NCBI RefSeq assembly: GCF_004114425.1
Contig: NZ_RDQF01000012.1
Location: 107,218 to 171,217, forward strand
Source of the DNA: Bradyrhizobium vignae
Lineage (GTDB): Bacteria > Pseudomonadota > Alphaproteobacteria > Rhizobiales > Xanthobacteraceae
Direction: 5' to 3'
Length of the DNA: 64,000 nt
The translations under genes and the position numbers were made by a program. The notes below the pieces were generated by a model that saw only the letters and a program-made list of their open reading frames with translations, was not told where the DNA came from and did no database searches. Position 1 is the first letter of the stretch. Each line of letters starts with the position of its first letter. Positions 61,021 to 64,000 of this stretch are shown here, in pieces.

Positions 61021-62241
61021 ATGAACGCAGATGCGAAGGCGCTGGCGGCAAGCTTCGACCTCGAGAAGCTGACGCCGGAATTCTACGACAACCCCTATCC
61101 GACTTATCGTGCACTGCGGGAGAACGAGCCGGTCAAGCGCCTGCCGAACGGCACGGTGTTCCTGACCCGCTATGACGATCTCGTCACCACCTACAAGAAC
61201 ACGAAGTCGTTCAGCTCGGACAAGAAGCGCGAGTTCGCGCCGAAATACGGCGACACCCCGCTCTACGAGCACCACACCACCAGCCTGGTCTTCAACGACC
61301 CGCCCGCTCATACCCGGGTGCGCCGCCTGATCATGGGCGCACTGTCGCCACGCGCGATCGCGGGGATGGAGAGCGATCTTATCAAGCTCGTCGACAGTCT
61401 GCTCGATGCCATCGCGGCCAAGGGCGATTGCGAGTTGATCGAGGATTTCGCCGCTTCGATTCCGATCGAGGTGATTGGCAATCTGCTCGACGTTCCCCAT
61501 GGCGAACGCGGGCCGCTGCGCGATTGGTCGCTGGCGATCCTCGGCGCGCTCGAACCCGTGGTGTCGCCTGACCTGGCTGCGCGCGGCAACAAGGCGGTGA
61601 CGGACTTCCTTGCCTATCTCGAAACGCTGGTCGCGCGGCGGCGTGCAAAGCCAGGCAATCCCGAGCGCGACGTGCTGACGCGACTCATTCAGGGGGAGGA
61701 GAACGGCGAGCGGCTGACCGAGAAGGAGCTGCTGCACAATTGCATCTTCCTGCTCAATGCCGGCCACGAGACCACCACCAATCTGATCGGCAATGGCCTC
61801 GTCGCGCTGGACCGCCATCCCGACCAGAAGCAGCGGCTGATCGAGAACCCCGACCTGATCAAGACCGCGGTCGAGGAGATGCTGCGCTACGAGAGCTCGA
61901 ACCAGCTCGGCAACCGCATGACCACGGAGAAGGTCGAGCTCGGCGGCGTCATGCTCGAGGCGGGCACATCGGTGACGCTGTGCATCGGGGCAGCCAACCG
62001 GGATCCCGCGCAGTTTCCCGATCCTGAACGTTTCGACATCGCGCGCACGCCGAACCGGCACCTCGCCTTCGCCACAGGCGCACATCAATGCGCCGGCATG
62101 GCGCTGGCGCGGCTGGAAGGGGCGATCGCGATCTGGCGCTTCCTGGCGCGCTTCCCGAACTATGCCGTCAGCGGCCAGCCGGTGCGGGGCGGACGGGTGC
62201 GGTTTCGTGGGTTCTCGAGCGTGCCCTGCTCGATCGGATGA
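61021..62241 (+). CDS. Cytochrome P450 (stand-alone, CYP107-like)
   Basis: This 406-residue P450 has heme Cys357 in FATGAHQCAG, the I-helix motif LNAGHETTTNL, and VEEMLRYESSNQ for the ExxR helix. The layout is that of soluble class I bacterial P450s, broadly like the CYP107 group. The ATG at 61021 has only a weak ribosome binding site. No ferredoxin is adjacent; the one at 7.1 kb may not serve it. It diverges from the split ThDP enzyme, so the two may act on one compound, but there is no direct proof. The substrate is unknown. Confidence 0.92.
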   Translation: MNADAKALAASFDLEKLTPEFYDNPYPTYRALRENEPVKRLPNGTVFLTRYDDLVTTYKNTKSFSSDKKREFAPKYGDTPLYEHHTTSLVFNDPPAHTRVRRLIMGALSPRAIAGMESDLIKLVDSLLDAIAAKGDCELIEDFAASIPIEVIGNLLDVPHGERGPLRDWSLAILGALEPVVSPDLAARGNKAVTDFLAYLETLVARRRAKPGNPERDVLTRLIQGEENGERLTEKELLHNCIFLLNAGHETTTNLIGNGLVALDRHPDQKQRLIENPDLIKTAVEEMLRYESSNQLGNRMTTEKVELGGVMLEAGTSVTLCIGAANRDPAQFPDPERFDIARTPNRHLAFATGAHQCAGMALARLEGAIAIWRFLARFPNYAVSGQPVRGGRVRFRGFSSVPCSIG

Positions 62242-62467
62242 AGCCTCAAAACAAAAATTGCGAAAACAACCCCATGCACAGTAGAGGCCGGGTCGACGGA
62301 CGAGGCCCTGCGGTTCGGCAGAACTATCTGACATCAAGGATAAATCGGGCCGCACCACGCCATTGGTGAATGCAGGCTTCCAAGGCGGCAGGTTGATACC
62401 CAAATCAAGCTGAAGGCCGCTGGTGCCGTCGGTTGACGCCCCGTGCGCGGCAATGGAGTGACGACAA
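62242..62467. other. Intergenic region upstream of rocD
   Basis: These 226 bases hold no supported ORF and no clear promoter. An AT-rich stretch lies at about 62249-62272, and a second at about 62330-62345. A regulator binding site is expected here but I cannot define one. Confidence 0.4.
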
Positions 62468-63682
62468 ATGAGCTCGTCGGTCATTGATTTCATCGCAACG
62501 GAAGCACGCTTTGGGGCCCGCAATTACGAGCCGATCGGGGTCGTTCTGTCGCGCGGCGAAGGTGTCTGGGTCTGGGATACCGAAGGCAACCGTTATCTCG
62601 ATTGCCTGTCGGCCTATTCGGCGGTCAGCCAGGGCCACTGCCACCCCAAGATCCTGGCCGCCATGGTCGAACAGGCGCGCCGGCTGACGCTCACCTCGCG
62701 GGCCTTCCACAACGACCAGCTCGCCCTGTTCTACGAGGAGATCGCGGCACTCACCGGATCCCACAAGGTGCTGCCGATGAACAGCGGCGCGGAGGCAGTC
62801 GAAAGCGCGATCAAGTCGGTGCGCAAATGGGGCTATGAGGTCAAGGGCGTGCCGGACGGCCAGGCCGAGATCATCGTCTGCGCCAACAATTTTCACGGGC
62901 GCACGCTGGCCATTGTCGGCTTTTCGACCGATCCCGAGACCCGCGCACATTTCGGGCCGTTCGCGCCGGGCTTCAAGATCATCCCGTTCGGCGACGCCGC
63001 GGCGCTGGAGCAGGCAATCACGCCAAATACGGTCGCCTTCCTGGTCGAGCCGATCCAGGGCGAAGCCGGTGTCATCATTCCTCCAGCCGGCTATTTCACG
63101 AAGGTGCGCCAGCTCTGCACCGCCAATAACGTGATGCTGGTGCTCGACGAGATCCAGACCGGGCTCGGCCGCACCGGCAAGCTGCTCGCTGAACAGCACG
63201 AGGGCATAGAGGCGGACGTGACGCTGCTCGGCAAGGCGCTGTCCGGCGGCTTCTACCCGGTCTCGGCCGTGCTCTCGAACAACGACGTGCTCGGGACCTT
63301 GAGACCCGGGCAGCATGGCTCGACGTTCGGCGGCAACCCGCTTGCCTGCGCAGTGGCGCGCGCGGCGCTGCGCGTGCTGGTCGAGGAAGGCATGGTCGAG
63401 AACGCGGCCAAGCAGGGCGCGCGCTTTCTCGAAGGCCTGAAAGACATTCGTGCCAATACGATTCGCGAGGTGCGCGGGCGCGGCCTGATGCTGGCGGTCG
63501 AGCTGCATCCCGAGGCCGGCCGCGCCCGCCGCTACTGCGAGGCGCTTCAGAGCAAAGGCATCCTCGCCAAGGATACTCATGAGCAAACGATCCGCATCGC
63601 TCCGCCGCTGGTGATCACAAGCGACCAGGTCGATTGGGCGCTGGAACGGCTCGCCACCACCCTGACGCAGGATTTCTCTTGA
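62468..63682 (+). CDS. rocD: Ornithine aminotransferase RocD
   Basis: This 404-residue PLP enzyme transfers the delta-amino group of ornithine to 2-oxoglutarate, giving glutamate 5-semialdehyde. It matches class III aminotransferases of the RocD type: [22 protein letters not shown] at the start, [14 protein letters not shown] for the cofactor phosphate, [12 protein letters not shown], and the Schiff-base lysine in [16 protein letters not shown]. Length equals that of bacterial RocD. It stands alone at this end of the window. It fits the arginine/ornithine side of the amino acid catabolism seen with the lysine pair and the peptide importers. Confidence 0.95.
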   Translation: MSSSVIDFIATEARFGARNYEPIGVVLSRGEGVWVWDTEGNRYLDCLSAYSAVSQGHCHPKILAAMVEQARRLTLTSRAFHNDQLALFYEEIAALTGSHKVLPMNSGAEAVESAIKSVRKWGYEVKGVPDGQAEIIVCANNFHGRTLAIVGFSTDPETRAHFGPFAPGFKIIPFGDAAALEQAITPNTVAFLVEPIQGEAGVIIPPAGYFTKVRQLCTANNVMLVLDEIQTGLGRTGKLLAEQHEGIEADVTLLGKALSGGFYPVSAVLSNNDVLGTLRPGQHGSTFGGNPLACAVARAALRVLVEEGMVENAAKQGARFLEGLKDIRANTIREVRGRGLMLAVELHPEAGRARRYCEALQSKGILAKDTHEQTIRIAPPLVITSDQVDWALERLATTLTQDFS

Positions 63683-63873
63683 ACCTGCCTGCGTCGGAAG
63701 ATCGCAGGGCGGCGGCGGCCGATAGCAGTAGGCTTGCCAAATGTCCGTTACGCCCTGGTAGCGATTGAATCCCGCACAGAGGCGGAACGACGCGATGGCT
63801 AGGAGCGGATTCTTCGCCTCGTCCTCTTTCTCTCAATCGAGAGGGCAAACTCTGATGCATTCGAAACTTTGAT

Positions 63874-64000
63874 CTAGGGTCCGGACTCAATTGATCCACC
63901 AAGTAACGGCGGCGACCAAGAGGATGGCCGAGAGGAAGTTGTCGGCTCGCTTGTCGTAGCGGGTCGCAATCCGCCTGAAGTCCTTGAGGCGGCAAAACAT
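63874..64000 (-). mobile_element. End of an IS5-family insertion sequence (cut by window edge)
   Basis: The minus strand from 64000 to 63887 encodes the C-terminus of an IS5-type transposase, with RLKDFRRIATRYDKRADNFLSA and the final AVTWWIN, ending in TGA at 63889-63887. The sequence GGGTCCGGACTCAA at about 63876-63889 should lie at or near the terminal inverted repeat, and CTAG before it may be the target. The rest of the element is outside the window, so I cannot tell whether it is intact. It lies about 190 bases after rocD. Confidence 0.85.
63887..64000 (-). CDS. IS5-family transposase, C-terminal part
   Basis: Only the last 37 codons are in the window. They hold the DDE transposase tail typical of IS5-like elements, with the RRIATRYDK block that usually carries the final conserved Arg and Tyr-Lys residues. 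The upstream part, with the catalytic acidic residues, lies outside. The reading frame is open to the window edge, and I make no claim about the true start. Confidence 0.83.
   Translation of the reverse strand: MFCRLKDFRRIATRYDKRADNFLSAILLVAAVTWWIN

Noticed and set aside
1..64000. CRISPR arrays, tRNA or rRNA genes, replication origin
   Set aside because: I saw no regularly spaced repeats, no tRNA-like arm patterns, no rRNA-like blocks and no dnaA-type clusters while reading; a computed scan would be needed to exclude short tRNAs completely.

Overview
The window reads as a chromosomal segment of a Rhizobiales alphaproteobacterium, most likely Bradyrhizobium or a close relative. The reasons are the high GC content, the dense co-oriented operons with ATGA overlaps, the phasin, class III PHA synthase and paa genes, several P450s, and dispersed palindromic intergenic repeats of the kind known from Bradyrhizobium and Rhodopseudomonas. 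I identified no rRNA, tRNA or CRISPR array. All family assignments were made by eye from motifs and remembered family sequences; no database search was run.

Layout. (1) 1-870 holds no recognisable gene. A tannase/feruloyl-esterase-like secreted protein (minus) then diverges from a lysine-degradation pair, hglS plus an ALDH7-type aminoadipate semialdehyde dehydrogenase. The third gene of that operon is wrecked: an aminotransferase N-terminus is fused to the tail of a solute-binding protein. A frameshifted DUF2958 relic follows. (2) 7.1-11.9 kb is a plus-strand oxidative cluster: a CxxHxxC ferredoxin, a P450, an MHS transporter, a sulfite-oxidase-like molybdoprotein and an alpha/beta-hydrolase-OsmC fusion. 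(3) 11.9-15.4 kb carries a MocR regulator divergent from an EamA exporter, and a YeeE/YedE sulfur transporter. (4) 15.5-23.2 kb is the phenylacetate cluster, paaX-paaABCDE-paaI-paaK plus a medium-chain reductase, all on the minus strand. (5) 23.3-37.4 kb is rich in lipid and storage genes: phasin, phaE-phaC-GNAT, two paralogous alpha/beta-hydrolases, a CYP102-type P450-reductase fusion, an epoxide hydrolase, a wax-ester synthase/DGAT and a DUF6489 protein.

(6) 37.6-51.8 kb is a plus-strand peptide island. It has two complete Dpp/Opp-type ABC importers, each with a binding protein, two permeases and two ATPases. Between them lie a gamma-glutamyltransferase and a DUF1028 protein. A very good sigma-54 promoter match precedes the first binding protein, suggesting nitrogen-responsive uptake and cleavage of gamma-glutamyl compounds or small peptides. 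(7) 51.8-54.2 kb (minus) encodes a receiver protein, a receiver-adenylate cyclase and a protein I tentatively relate to CnbZ deaminase. (8) 54.6-59.6 kb is a TetR-MFP-RND efflux operon with a perfect palindrome just upstream of tetR. (9) 59.8-62.2 kb has a two-subunit ThDP enzyme divergent from a third stand-alone-type P450 region. (10) rocD follows, and the window ends inside an IS5-like transposase.

The strongest leads for follow-up are the peptide island with its sigma-54 promoter, the chimeric ORF in the lysine operon, the ferredoxin/P450/molybdoprotein/OsmC cluster, and the CYP102 that lacks the usual fatty-acid anchoring residues.
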